From contig JAENXC010000009.1 of the NCBI GenBank assembly GCA_016649715.1, forward strand, positions 62,001-126,000: a stretch of DNA of 64,000 bases, in the 5' to 3' direction. The position numbers were made by a program, and so were the translations under genes. Every line of letters begins with the position of its first letter. Position 1 is the stretch's first letter. The DNA comes from Flavobacteriaceae bacterium (GTDB lineage Bacteria; Bacteroidota; Bacteroidia; Flavobacteriales; Flavobacteriaceae). This document shows, in pieces, positions 30,681 to 38,851 of the stretch. The notes beneath the pieces are model-generated. The model worked only from the letters and a program-made list of their open reading frames with translations, ran no database searches and was not told the origin of the DNA.

Positions 30681-31208
30681 CTACTTAGATTGTCTTTCTG
30701 CATAAACCAAATAATACCGCGGTGTAAACCTTCTGAATATTGTACGTAACCCGAATTTCTTCACGGGATTGGTGAATTTTTCGTGTTTCACAATTCGCCA
30801 ACCCGCTTTTTCGAGCAACCAATCAAACTGCCAATCCTCAAACTCGTGGTAATGTCGGTCCCTTTCGTCCGTTTTGCTTCTGTATGCCGATGCAAACCAT
30901 AATTTTAAAGGAACGGAGGCAACCAATTTTTTTGCCTTAATATCTTTCAAAACATTGAAAGGGGAAACCAAATGTTCAAAGATTTCAAAGGCGGTAATCA
31001 CGTTGAATTCTTCGGTTTTCACAACGTCGGTTTCGAGGTCAAGATCTTCGCCTTTGGTATTTGTTACATTATATCCTTCTTTGGAAAGTATTTCAGAAAA
31101 CGGGTTTGGAACTCCCAAATCGAGGATTTTTTCTTCCTTGGAAATAACTTCGTTCAGAAAACGGAGGGTTTGATTGTATCTTTTCTTCGGAAACTTGCCT
31201 TCGTACAT
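30681..31208 (-). CDS. Class I methyltransferase (UbiE/type 11-like)
   Basis: A 175-residue small methyltransferase. Motif I is degenerate (EKILDLGVPNPFSEILSKEG), motif II is VTNTKGEDLDLETDVVKTEE and motif IV is FNVITAFEIFEHLVSPFNVL. The C-terminal RSKTDERDRHYHEFEDWQFD and LLEKAGWRIV are typical of sugar/lipid methyltransferases in polysaccharide loci. It is the first gene of a three-gene leftward group ending in the GT2 gene. Upstream is a spacer with short tandem near-repeats of AAGACTTA/TTGTCTTA type. Confidence 0.75.
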   Translation of the reverse strand: MYEGKFPKKRYNQTLRFLNEVISKEEKILDLGVPNPFSEILSKEGYNVTNTKGEDLDLETDVVKTEEFNVITAFEIFEHLVSPFNVLKDIKAKKLVASVPLKLWFASAYRSKTDERDRHYHEFEDWQFDWLLEKAGWRIVKHEKFTNPVKKFGLRTIFRRFTPRYYLVYAERQSK

Positions 31209-31336
31209 TTAATTGGATTGTTGATCGTAAAATATTTTATTGCAGACGTAGAACGGAAAGACTTATGATTTAGGACAAAAGGAATCTAAAATATTTTGTC
31301 TTAGCTCCTTTGTCGTTTTGTCTTAAGTCCTTTTTT

Positions 31337-32395
31337 TTAAACCCTATAAACTATTGCATTAATGTTCATTCCAGCACCCACACTGGCGAAAATCACAACA
31401 TCGCCTTTTTGGATGGAATGGCCTTTCAGTTCGCCATTCAGCACCAAATCATAGAGCGTTGGCACTGTGGCTACACTGCTGTTTCCCAGTTTGTCAATGC
31501 TCATGGGCATAATATTTTCTGGTGAAATTTTATCGTAGAGTTTGTAAAATCGGTTTACGATGGCTTCATCCATTTTTTCATTGGCTTGGTGGATGAATAT
31601 TTTTTTCACTTCGTCAATGCCAATGCCGCTTTTGTCCAAGCTGGTTTTCATGGCATCGGGAACATGGTTCAATGCAAATTCATATATTTTTCGGCCGTAC
31701 ATTTTTATATAACGACGGTTGTCTTTCTTTTCCAGATTGTTGCTTTCGCCAAAAAAGATGAAATGGGCTTCCTCAAAAGCGTAGGTTGCACTGAAATGTG
31801 AGAGTATTCCACCTTCGTCGTCCGTTGCTTCAATCACGGCTGCACCTGCGCCATCGCTATAAATCATTGAATCGCGGTCGTGGGGATCAACAACACGGGA
31901 AAGGGCTTCGGCACCCACTACCAAACATTTTTTGGCAATTCCGGCTTTTATAAAAGCATAGGCTTGAATGGTTCCCTCAATCCAGCCGGGACAACCAAAA
32001 AGCACATCGTAACCAACGCAGGTTGGATTTTGGATTTTAAGATTGTGCTTTACCCGCGTTGCAATACTTGGCACAGTGTCGCTTTGAACGGAACCCTCCT
32101 TTACATCGCCGTAATTGTGTGCAACAATGATGTAATCAAGTGTTTCCTTATCTATTCCAGCATTTTTTACGGCATTTTCCGCTGCAAAAGCCGCAATGTC
32201 TGAAGTATTTAGATTTTTTGGAATATACCTGCGCTCGGCAATACCAGTAATTGCTTTGAACTTTTCAATGATGGTTTTATTTTCCTGCCCAAAGCGGGTT
32301 CCGTCCTCATTGTAAAAATGATGCTTCCCGAAATGTTCGTTCTTGGCAATCTCGCTCGGAATGTAACTCCCTATTCCGGTTATTTTGACATTCAT
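31337..32395 (-). CDS. 3-oxoacyl-ACP synthase III family protein
   Basis: A 352-residue KAS III-type thiolase-fold enzyme. The catalytic Cys is in VLFGCPGWIEGTIQAYAFIK, the His in IFIHQANEKMDEAIVNRF and the Asn in LGNSSVATVPTLYDLVLNG; the N-terminal ITGIGSYIPSEIAKNEHF and C-terminal GDVVIFASVGAGMNINAIVY are also family features. It would start fatty acid or secondary-lipid synthesis by joining an acyl-CoA to malonyl-ACP. A KAS III variant without an adjacent fab cluster often makes special lipids or pigments; that is inference. A terminator-like repeat follows gcvP upstream. Confidence 0.83.
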   Translation of the reverse strand: MNVKITGIGSYIPSEIAKNEHFGKHHFYNEDGTRFGQENKTIIEKFKAITGIAERRYIPKNLNTSDIAAFAAENAVKNAGIDKETLDYIIVAHNYGDVKEGSVQSDTVPSIATRVKHNLKIQNPTCVGYDVLFGCPGWIEGTIQAYAFIKAGIAKKCLVVGAEALSRVVDPHDRDSMIYSDGAGAAVIEATDDEGGILSHFSATYAFEEAHFIFFGESNNLEKKDNRRYIKMYGRKIYEFALNHVPDAMKTSLDKSGIGIDEVKKIFIHQANEKMDEAIVNRFYKLYDKISPENIMPMSIDKLGNSSVATVPTLYDLVLNGELKGHSIQKGDVVIFASVGAGMNINAIVYRV

Positions 32396-32454
32396 AAATT
32401 GAAAAGTTTCGTTAAAAATACGTAAAAATCAGTAAATCAGTATATCAGTAAATC

Positions 32455-32529
32455 AGTACGCAGTACTCAGTATGCAATAATTATATTTTATTTCGGCACT
32501 GAATTACTGATTACTGAGTACTGCGTACT
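32455..32529. terminator. 18-bp inverted repeat of the CAGTA word family, bidirectional terminator
   Basis: AGTACGCAGTACTCAGTA (32455-32472) and its exact complement at 32512-32529 form an 18-bp stem with a T6 run (32529-32534). It lies between gcvP and the KAS III gene and runs into the gcvP stop codon. Upstream the spacer continues as near-repeats of TCAGTAAA. The same GTACGCAGTA word occurs at the end of purE and at about 55797. Confidence 0.75.
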
Positions 32530-32533
32530 TTTT

Positions 32534-35383
32534 TCACGCTTCCATATAAGCTTCAATCGGGTTACAGGTGCAAATCAGGTTTCTGTCGCCGTAAGCGTCA
32601 TCTACTCTTCTAATTGAAGGCCAGAATTTATTTTCTGAAATATATTCCATCGGAAAAGCCGCTACCTGCCTGCTATATGGAAAATCCCAATGATCGGCAG
32701 TAAGCATTTCCAGAGTGTGCGGCGAATTTTTCAACACGTTGTTTGGTTCGTCTTTATCTGCCGCTTCAATTTCTTTTCTAATTGAAATCATCGCGTCGCA
32801 GAATTGGTCCAAAGACATTTTGCTTTCGCTTTCAGTAGGCTCAATCATCAACGTTCCCGCAATTGGGAAAGAAACCGTTGGCGCGTGGAAACCGTAGTCC
32901 ATCAATCGTTTTGCAATGTCGGTAACTTCAATTCCTTTTGCTTTGAAAGGGCGGCAATCCACAATCATTTCGTGGGCTGCGCGGCCGCGTTCGCCTGCGT
33001 AAAGAACTTCGTAATGGCCGTTCAATCTTTCTTTTATGTAATTGGCATTCAAAATAGCGTACTGCGTTGCTTTTTTCAAACCATTTACGCCAAGCATGCA
33101 AATGTAGGCGTAGCTAATTAAACAAACCAAAGGACTGCCGTAAGGTGCTGCTGAAATTGCCGTAATCGCTTTTTTACCACCTGTTGAAATCACAGGATTT
33201 GAAGGTAAAAAAGGAACTAACTGTTTCGCAACACATATCGGCCCAACGCCCGGACCACCACCTCCGTGCGGAATGGCGAAGGTTTTGTGGAGATTCAAAT
33301 GGCAAACGTCTGCGCCAATAGCACTGGGATTGGTCAAGCCAACCTGTGCGTTCATGTTTGCGCCGTCCATATAAACTTGTCCGCCATTTTCGTGGATGAT
33401 GCTGATTATTTCACGAATGGCAGATTCATAAACCCCGTGTGTTGACGGATAAGTAACCATCAAACACGCAAGATTGTCTTTGTGTTTAATCGCTTTTTCG
33501 CGAAGGTCTTCCACGTCAATATTTCCCTCTTCGGTAGATTTGGTAACAACCACTTGCATTCCCGCCATTACGGCACTTGCAGGGTTTGTTCCGTGGGCGG
33601 AAGCAGGAATTAAACAGATATTTCTATGGGCTTCACCTTGCGATTCTTGATAGGCACGAATAACCATTAAACCTGCATATTCGCCTTGTGCGCCACTGTT
33701 TGGTTGAAGGGAAGTTGCTGCGAATCCTGTAATTTCAGTAAGTTGTTTTTCTAGTTTCTTTAAAACAATTTGATAACCTTCAGCTTGCTCCACGGGAACG
33801 AAGGGATGCACATTGCCCCACATTGGGTCGCTCAATGGTAGCATTTCGGCGGCAGCGTTCAGTTTCATGGTGCAGGAGCCCAACGAAATCATAGAGTGGT
33901 TCAATGAAAGGTCTTTGCGCTCCAGTTTTTTGATGTAGCGCATCAAATCTGTTTCGCTGTGATATTTGTTGAAAACTTCCTGTTGTAAAAACGTTGTTTT
34001 TCGTGCAACTTCCTTCGGAATTTTATTCCCCGTTTCCAATTCGGATATTTTTTGAAAATCCTTTTTGATGGCTTCGGAAAAAATTGCAACTATTTTGTTG
34101 AGGTCTTTTACTGTAGTGGTTTCGTTTATTGAAATTGAAACCGTTTCATCATTCGGATAGTAAAAATTCACTTCTTTTGCTTCCGCCAAAAACTTAATTT
34201 TGGTAGCATCTGTTTTTATGGCGATGGTGTCAAAATAGGTTTCATTTATTTGTTTAAAACCCAATTTTTCCAAAGCATTCGCAAGAGTTGCAGCTCCGTT
34301 GTGAACTTTTTTGGCAATGTATTTCAATCCTTCGGGACCGTGATACACGGCGTACATTCCAGCCATAACAGCCAGTAAAACCTGAGCTGTACAAATGTTT
34401 GAAGTTGCTTTGTCGCGCTTAATGTGTTGTTCTCTGGTTTGGAGTGCCATCCGCAAGGCACGATTGCCGTCAGAATCTTTGGTAACCCCAATAATTCTTC
34501 CGGAAATGCTTCTTTTGTATTCATCCTTTGTGGCGAAGAAAGCTGCATGCGGCCCGCCGTAACCCAATGGAATTCCGAAACGCTGCGTGGTTCCAACAAC
34601 CACATCTACACCAAATTTTCCTGGAGCTTCCAGCATTACCAAGCTCAGTATGTCTGCAGCAACGGCAACTTTTATTTGGTTATTGTTCGCTTTTTCAATG
34701 AAATTTTTATAGTTGTGAACCTTTCCAGTTTTACCGGGATATTGAACAATTGCGCCAAAGAATTCATCTGAAAAGTCAAAATCTTCGTGATTGCCCACAA
34801 CCAGTTCCACTCCAATAGGTGTTGAACGAGTTTGCAATAAAGCAAGGGTCTGCGGAAGTACTTCTTCAGAAACAAAAAACTTAGAAGCGTTGCTTTGTTT
34901 CTTTTCCTTTTCGCGTACGGCAAAAAGCAAGGCCATTGCTTCTGCAGCAGCAGTAGATTCGTCCAAAAGGGATGCGTTGGTAAGCTCCATTCCTGTTAAA
35001 TCCGCAATCACGGTTTGGAAATTCAGCAGCGCTTCCAATCTGCCTTGGGCTATTTCGGCTTGATAGGGCGTGTAGGCAGTGTACCATCCCGGGTTTTCCA
35101 AAATGTTTCTTTGGATTACTGGCGGGGTAAAGGACTGATTGTAGCCCAACCCAATATAAGTTTTAAAAAGCTTGTTTTTTGTGGAAAGCTCGGTGATGTG
35201 CTCCAAGTATTCCTGCTCGCTCATCGCGATGTCCAAATCGAGTCCTTTTTTTAGCAGAATATCGTCTGGAACGGTTTCGTAAATAAGTTGGTCAAGAGAG
35301 CTTACGCCAATGGTTTTAAGCATTTCGGGAAGGTCGTTTTCCCGGGGACCGATATGCCTTAAAGCAAAAGAATCTGTGTTCAT
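32534..35383 (-). CDS. gcvP: Glycine dehydrogenase (decarboxylating), P-protein
   Basis: A 949-residue PLP protein, the P-subunit of the glycine cleavage system, full length for the single-chain type. The start MNTDSFALRHIGPRENDLPE is preferred over one 57 bases upstream. Features are GLGYNQSFTPPVIQRNILEN, LLDESTAAAEAMALLFAV, RFGIPLGYGGPHAAFFATKD, SLGSCTMKLNAAAEMLPLSD and the cofactor Lys in HLNLHKTFAIPHGGGGPGVG, ending in CTCNPIEAYMEA. It releases CO2 from glycine and passes the aminomethyl group to the H-protein; with Fhs (45171-46838) it feeds one-carbon metabolism. No other gcv genes are nearby. Confidence 0.95.
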   Translation of the reverse strand: MNTDSFALRHIGPRENDLPEMLKTIGVSSLDQLIYETVPDDILLKKGLDLDIAMSEQEYLEHITELSTKNKLFKTYIGLGYNQSFTPPVIQRNILENPGWYTAYTPYQAEIAQGRLEALLNFQTVIADLTGMELTNASLLDESTAAAEAMALLFAVREKEKKQSNASKFFVSEEVLPQTLALLQTRSTPIGVELVVGNHEDFDFSDEFFGAIVQYPGKTGKVHNYKNFIEKANNNQIKVAVAADILSLVMLEAPGKFGVDVVVGTTQRFGIPLGYGGPHAAFFATKDEYKRSISGRIIGVTKDSDGNRALRMALQTREQHIKRDKATSNICTAQVLLAVMAGMYAVYHGPEGLKYIAKKVHNGAATLANALEKLGFKQINETYFDTIAIKTDATKIKFLAEAKEVNFYYPNDETVSISINETTTVKDLNKIVAIFSEAIKKDFQKISELETGNKIPKEVARKTTFLQQEVFNKYHSETDLMRYIKKLERKDLSLNHSMISLGSCTMKLNAAAEMLPLSDPMWGNVHPFVPVEQAEGYQIVLKKLEKQLTEITGFAATSLQPNSGAQGEYAGLMVIRAYQESQGEAHRNICLIPASAHGTNPASAVMAGMQVVVTKSTEEGNIDVEDLREKAIKHKDNLACLMVTYPSTHGVYESAIREIISIIHENGGQVYMDGANMNAQVGLTNPSAIGADVCHLNLHKTFAIPHGGGGPGVGPICVAKQLVPFLPSNPVISTGGKKAITAISAAPYGSPLVCLISYAYICMLGVNGLKKATQYAILNANYIKERLNGHYEVLYAGERGRAAHEMIVDCRPFKAKGIEVTDIAKRLMDYGFHAPTVSFPIAGTLMIEPTESESKMSLDQFCDAMISIRKEIEAADKDEPNNVLKNSPHTLEMLTADHWDFPYSRQVAAFPMEYISENKFWPSIRRVDDAYGDRNLICTCNPIEAYMEA

Positions 35384-35513
35384 TAATTTGCGGTTAAATT
35401 TAGCTGGCAAAATTACAATTTTTAACGCAAAGCAGTTCATATTTTGGCGTCCGAAAAATTTAATTTTTCAACTAAATGTATAGGATATTGACACTTTGAT
35501 TAATTTTGGGATT

Positions 35514-36332
35514 ATGAAGTTTCTAAACCGTGTTTTTGCTTTCTATATAAATAGTAGTATTCACGTTGCCTTGGCTGTTTTGGCGCTGTTAGCGATTTCA
35601 GTTTTGGAATATGATCTGCCGGTTCCAAATGAACTTTGGGCGTTTGTTTTTCTTGGCGCTTTAACGGGATATAATTTTGTGAAATATGCTAAAGTTGCAG
35701 GACTACATCATCGAACTTTGGCACAATCTCTAAAAGCCATTCAAGTTTTTTCTGGGGTATGTTCTGTTTTGCTCGCTTTTGTAGCGTTTAAACTTTCCAT
35801 AAGCACCCTCTTGGTTACCGCGGCGTTTGGGCTGGCCACTTTTTTGTATGCGGTTCCGTTTGTTAGGCACAAAAACCTGCGGAATTTTTCGGGTTTAAAA
35901 ATCTTTGTGGTTGCTTTTGTGTGGGCAGGCGTTACAGTGATTGTGCCAATGGTCGCTTCTGAAACGGCTATTTCTGGGGATGTATTGTTAACTTTTTTTC
36001 AACGTGTTTTAATAGTTGTGGCGCTTATCCTGCCTTTTGAAATACGCGACGTGCCCTATGATTCGCTTAATCTTAAAACCTTGCCACAACAGATTGGCGT
36101 TCGAAACACAAAATTATTGGGCGAATCTGTTTTGTTGCTTTGTTTGGTGCTTGAATTTTTTAAACAAGATTCGGAAGTGGCTTATATTGCCAGCCTCTTG
36201 GTTTTTTGTGTGCTTTTGGGATGGATGTTGGTTATATCCAAAACCGAACAAACCCGCTATTTTGCTTCGTTTTGGGTGGAAGGATTACCTATACTTTGGT
36301 TCTTGCTTTTTGTGCTTTTTGGACAGTTTTAA
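35514..36332 (+). CDS. UbiA-like membrane prenyltransferase-fold protein
   Basis: A 272-residue polytopic membrane protein with about eight or nine helices, starting at ATG 35514. The second Asp-rich loop of UbiA enzymes is recognisable as LPFEIRDVPYDSLNLKTLPQ (canonical D-I-R-D-x-x-x-D and TLP). The first loop, normally N-D-x-x-D-x-x-x-D, is reduced to ALTGYNFVKYAKV with only the Asn kept. It is therefore a UbiA-fold protein that may not bind a prenyl diphosphate with Mg as usual. A TAATTTTG element lies directly before the start. It overlaps the 3' end of the convergent small gene by 4 bases. Confidence 0.68.
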   Translation: MKFLNRVFAFYINSSIHVALAVLALLAISVLEYDLPVPNELWAFVFLGALTGYNFVKYAKVAGLHHRTLAQSLKAIQVFSGVCSVLLAFVAFKLSISTLLVTAAFGLATFLYAVPFVRHKNLRNFSGLKIFVVAFVWAGVTVIVPMVASETAISGDVLLTFFQRVLIVVALILPFEIRDVPYDSLNLKTLPQQIGVRNTKLLGESVLLLCLVLEFFKQDSEVAYIASLLVFCVLLGWMLVISKTEQTRYFASFWVEGLPILWFLLFVLFGQF

Positions 36333-36583
36333 AGTTGTTGCCCATCTTTTATTTCTTGCTGAAGCCTTACTTTTAGCAGCTGTTTTTCTTCTGGGCGGAG
36401 GGTTTTGATATTTGCTGAATGTATGGTTTTTGTGAGTTTCACATTGCGCTTGGAATACCCACGACACAATTTGCACATCAACAAATGCATCTTCAACATT
36501 AATTTATCAAGGAAACCCGCCTCCTTGTATTGGCTTTTGTCACATACGTGAACGGCTTCATCACATTTTAAAAAAAACTTCAT
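36329..36583 (-). CDS. Small Cys-containing protein, possible anti-sigma partner
   Basis: An 84-residue protein (MKFFLKCDEAVHVCDKSQYK) with two CxC/CxxC-like sites: CDEAVHVCD near the start and LLMCKLCRGYSKRN at residues 35-48. The latter resembles the H-x3-C-x2-C end of zinc-binding anti-sigma domains, with the His given by KMHLLMCKLC. It directly follows the sigma factor gene (5-base gap) on the same strand, where ECF sigma factors usually have their regulator. It is short and lacks a membrane segment, so it would be a soluble redox- or zinc-sensing form. Confidence 0.6.
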   Translation of the reverse strand: MKFFLKCDEAVHVCDKSQYKEAGFLDKLMLKMHLLMCKLCRGYSKRNVKLTKTIHSANIKTLRPEEKQLLKVRLQQEIKDGQQL

Positions 36584-36588
36584 ATTCT

Positions 36589-37137
36589 TTAATTAAACCA
36601 ATTCTTCTCAAGGCACTCTGCCAAGGTTTTTCGTGCCCGATGGATTATTACCCAAAGGTTAGACGGCGTAATATTGTATTCTTTACAAATAGCTTCGGTA
36701 TCAAAATTTTCAATAGTTTTCTTTTTGAATATGGTTGCCTGTTTTTCGGGCAGTTTGTCCAAACATTCCAAAATGGCGAGCCCCAATTCGCGGTTTTCCA
36801 TTGTGTCCTCGGCGGTTTTGTCAAAAGGGTCGGCTGCGTTTTCTTCCAGCCAATCGCCTTCGGAATCGTCGTCGCGGTATGAAATATGTACCTCAGCCTT
36901 TCCTTTTTTGGAATTTATTTTTCGGTAATGGTCTATTATTTTCCGCTTTAGGATTGAAATGAGCCAAGTGCGCTCCGAAGCTTCTCCCTTAAAGTTTTTT
37001 TTCGATTTCAAACCCGCCAAAAAGGTTTCGGAAATAAGATCCTGCGCCACAATGTGGTCATTTACCCTAACAATGGTGTAATTGTAAAGATAATCTGCGT
37101 ACTTATCTACCCAAGTATCGGGATTCAATAGTTCCAA
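36589..37137 (-). CDS. ECF-type RNA polymerase sigma factor
   Basis: A 182-residue sigma-70 family protein. Region 2 reads YADYLYNYTIVRVNDHIVAQ then DLISETFLAGLKSKKNF and SERTWLISILKRKIIDHYRK; region 4 reads ILECLDKLPEKQATIFKKKT and ICKEYNITPSNLWVIIHRAR, the helix-turn-helix that reads the -35 element. Between the regions is an acidic linker (DDDSEGDWLEENAADPFDK). It belongs to the extracytoplasmic function group and is paired with a Cys-containing small protein downstream. The target promoters are not known; the M28 peptidase gene is divergent, 168 bases away. Confidence 0.85.
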   Translation of the reverse strand: MELLNPDTWVDKYADYLYNYTIVRVNDHIVAQDLISETFLAGLKSKKNFKGEASERTWLISILKRKIIDHYRKINSKKGKAEVHISYRDDDSEGDWLEENAADPFDKTAEDTMENRELGLAILECLDKLPEKQATIFKKKTIENFDTEAICKEYNITPSNLWVIIHRARKTLAECLEKNWFN

Positions 37138-37305
37138 AAGAATTGTTTTTAGCCGATTTCAAAAATAGGGAAGTTTCTGAAACATATGCGGAAATGCTAA
37201 TTATTTAGTTTGGACTAATTTAGCTGAATTAGTTAAACTTTCAGATTGTCGCCCTAAGTTCGACAGAAATTTTATTTTTACAGAAATAACTTAATACTCT
37301 TCCCA

Positions 37306-38751
37306 ATGAAAAAATTTACAACAGGAATATTTGCGTTACTTTTATTTTCAATTACCGCAATTGCACAAAACGGCACGTCTTTTTATGCTACTATGGATGC
37401 GGCAGATGCAATTTCCTTTAAAGCGCTCTATCCAAACGATATGCAGATTTTGGACAGTAAAGACAATCAGACTGCTGTTATCATTTCCGAAGAAGTGGCG
37501 CATAAAATTCACGATAACGTTCGCACCCACGGCCCAGGTTATATTTTTAGGGCTTCCGAAGCAAACGCGATTCAGGCTTTGAACAGGACAGTGCGCAGAA
37601 GTACGTTGATAGATTACACCATTTCCGAAGACGTTTTGGTAAACGAATGTTTGGATTTGGTGGATGGCACCAATATTGAAAACGATATTTTGAACCTACA
37701 AGGTTATGGTACTCGTTACCATACCAAACCTCAAGCCGAACAAGCCGTTTTAGACCTACAGGCAAAATGGGATGCGATGATTTTGGCTTCTGGCAGAACC
37801 GATACACACACCCGTATTTTTGAACATGTAAATACCCCGATGCCATCGGTTATATTGACCATCAATGGCGCCAATACCCCAGATGAGTTTGTAATTATTG
37901 GCGGCCATATAGACTCCTACTCCTTTCAGGGAAACAACAATGCGCCTGGGGCAGACGATAATGCTTCGGGTATCTCTTCCTTAAATGAAATGGTGCGCGT
38001 GTTGTTGGAAAAAGATTTTGTGCCAAACCGAACTATTGAAGTAATGGCCTTTGCTGCCGAAGAAATTGGGTTGGTAGGTTCTGCTGAAATAGCCGAGGAG
38101 TATGCCAACAATAATGTAAATGTGGCAGCCTTCGTTCAGTTTGATATGACGGGCTACAAAGGATCAAGCGGTGACATTTATATTACTACAGATTGGTACA
38201 ACAGCAGTGGACTGAACAATTATTTAACTGATTTGATGGATCATTACAACGGTACTGGCGCCCATGCGTTTACCTATAATTTTACCGAATGCGGTTACGG
38301 CTGTTCCGACCACGCGAGTTGGGCAGACAATGGATATGATGCCGCTTTCCCGTTTGAGGCTGCTATGGGGCAGGACAATCCCAATATTCACAGTGCTGGT
38401 GATGTCTATTCGTTTTTCAACACTCCAAACCACGCCGTGAAATTTGCAAAACTCGGTTTGGAATTTTTGATTGAGGCCGCTAAACCACAAACCCTATCTG
38501 TGAATGACTTTTCTGAAATCGCTATAACTGTTTTTGTGAAGGACAAAACGTTGAATTATCGCTTGAACAACACGGCTTCTAACGTGAAGGAAGTATCTGT
38601 TTTCAACGTAGCTGGGCAAAGAATAGTTTCTGTAAATATGAACAATGAAGCGGGAAGCATTCAGCTCAGCCAATTTGCGCAAGGTTTTTATATTGCGCAG
38701 TTCAAGCTTGAAAATGGCCATGCATTTACTAAGAAATTTATATTGAACTAA
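37306..38751 (+). CDS. Secreted M28-family aminopeptidase with type IX sorting domain
   Basis: A 481-residue exported zinc peptidase. It has a signal peptide (MKKFTTGIFALLLFSITAIA), a central M28 domain with metal ligands in FVIIGGHIDSYS (His-x-Asp), NAPGADDNASGISSLNEM (Asp), VMAFAAEEIGLVGS (Glu-Glu) and AAFVQFDMTGYKG (Asp), and a second-half His in NPNIHSAGDVYSFF. The last 70 residues are a type IX secretion sorting domain (VSVFNVAGQRIVSVNM, FAQGFYIAQFKLENGHAFTK, KFILN). It would cut amino acids from peptides outside the cell. It is a close functional match to Vibrio-type leucine aminopeptidases. Confidence 0.88.
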   Translation: MKKFTTGIFALLLFSITAIAQNGTSFYATMDAADAISFKALYPNDMQILDSKDNQTAVIISEEVAHKIHDNVRTHGPGYIFRASEANAIQALNRTVRRSTLIDYTISEDVLVNECLDLVDGTNIENDILNLQGYGTRYHTKPQAEQAVLDLQAKWDAMILASGRTDTHTRIFEHVNTPMPSVILTINGANTPDEFVIIGGHIDSYSFQGNNNAPGADDNASGISSLNEMVRVLLEKDFVPNRTIEVMAFAAEEIGLVGSAEIAEEYANNNVNVAAFVQFDMTGYKGSSGDIYITTDWYNSSGLNNYLTDLMDHYNGTGAHAFTYNFTECGYGCSDHASWADNGYDAAFPFEAAMGQDNPNIHSAGDVYSFFNTPNHAVKFAKLGLEFLIEAAKPQTLSVNDFSEIAITVFVKDKTLNYRLNNTASNVKEVSVFNVAGQRIVSVNMNNEAGSIQLSQFAQGFYIAQFKLENGHAFTKKFILN

Positions 38752-38782
38752 TCTCTTCCAAACGCTTTAATACTTCAAACCC

Positions 38783-38850
38783 AGACCCCAAAGGTTTTCC
38801 TTCGTTCTCCAAAGCTTTAGCGTAGGAGAAGAAAACTTTTGGGGTCTTTT
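38783..38850. terminator. Bidirectional terminator between M28 and M3 peptidase genes
   Basis: AGACCCCAAAGGTTTTCCTTC at 38783 onward pairs with GAAGAAAACTTTTGGGGTCT ending at 38847, with imperfect inner pairing, followed by T7 on the plus strand and preceded by A-rich sequence on the other side. It lies between two convergent genes. Confidence 0.7.
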
Positions 38851-38851
38851 T

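Noticed and set aside
35384-35440. N-terminal extension of GcvP
   Set aside because: The 19 extra residues have no counterpart in P-proteins, and ATG 35383 starts with the expected family N-terminus.
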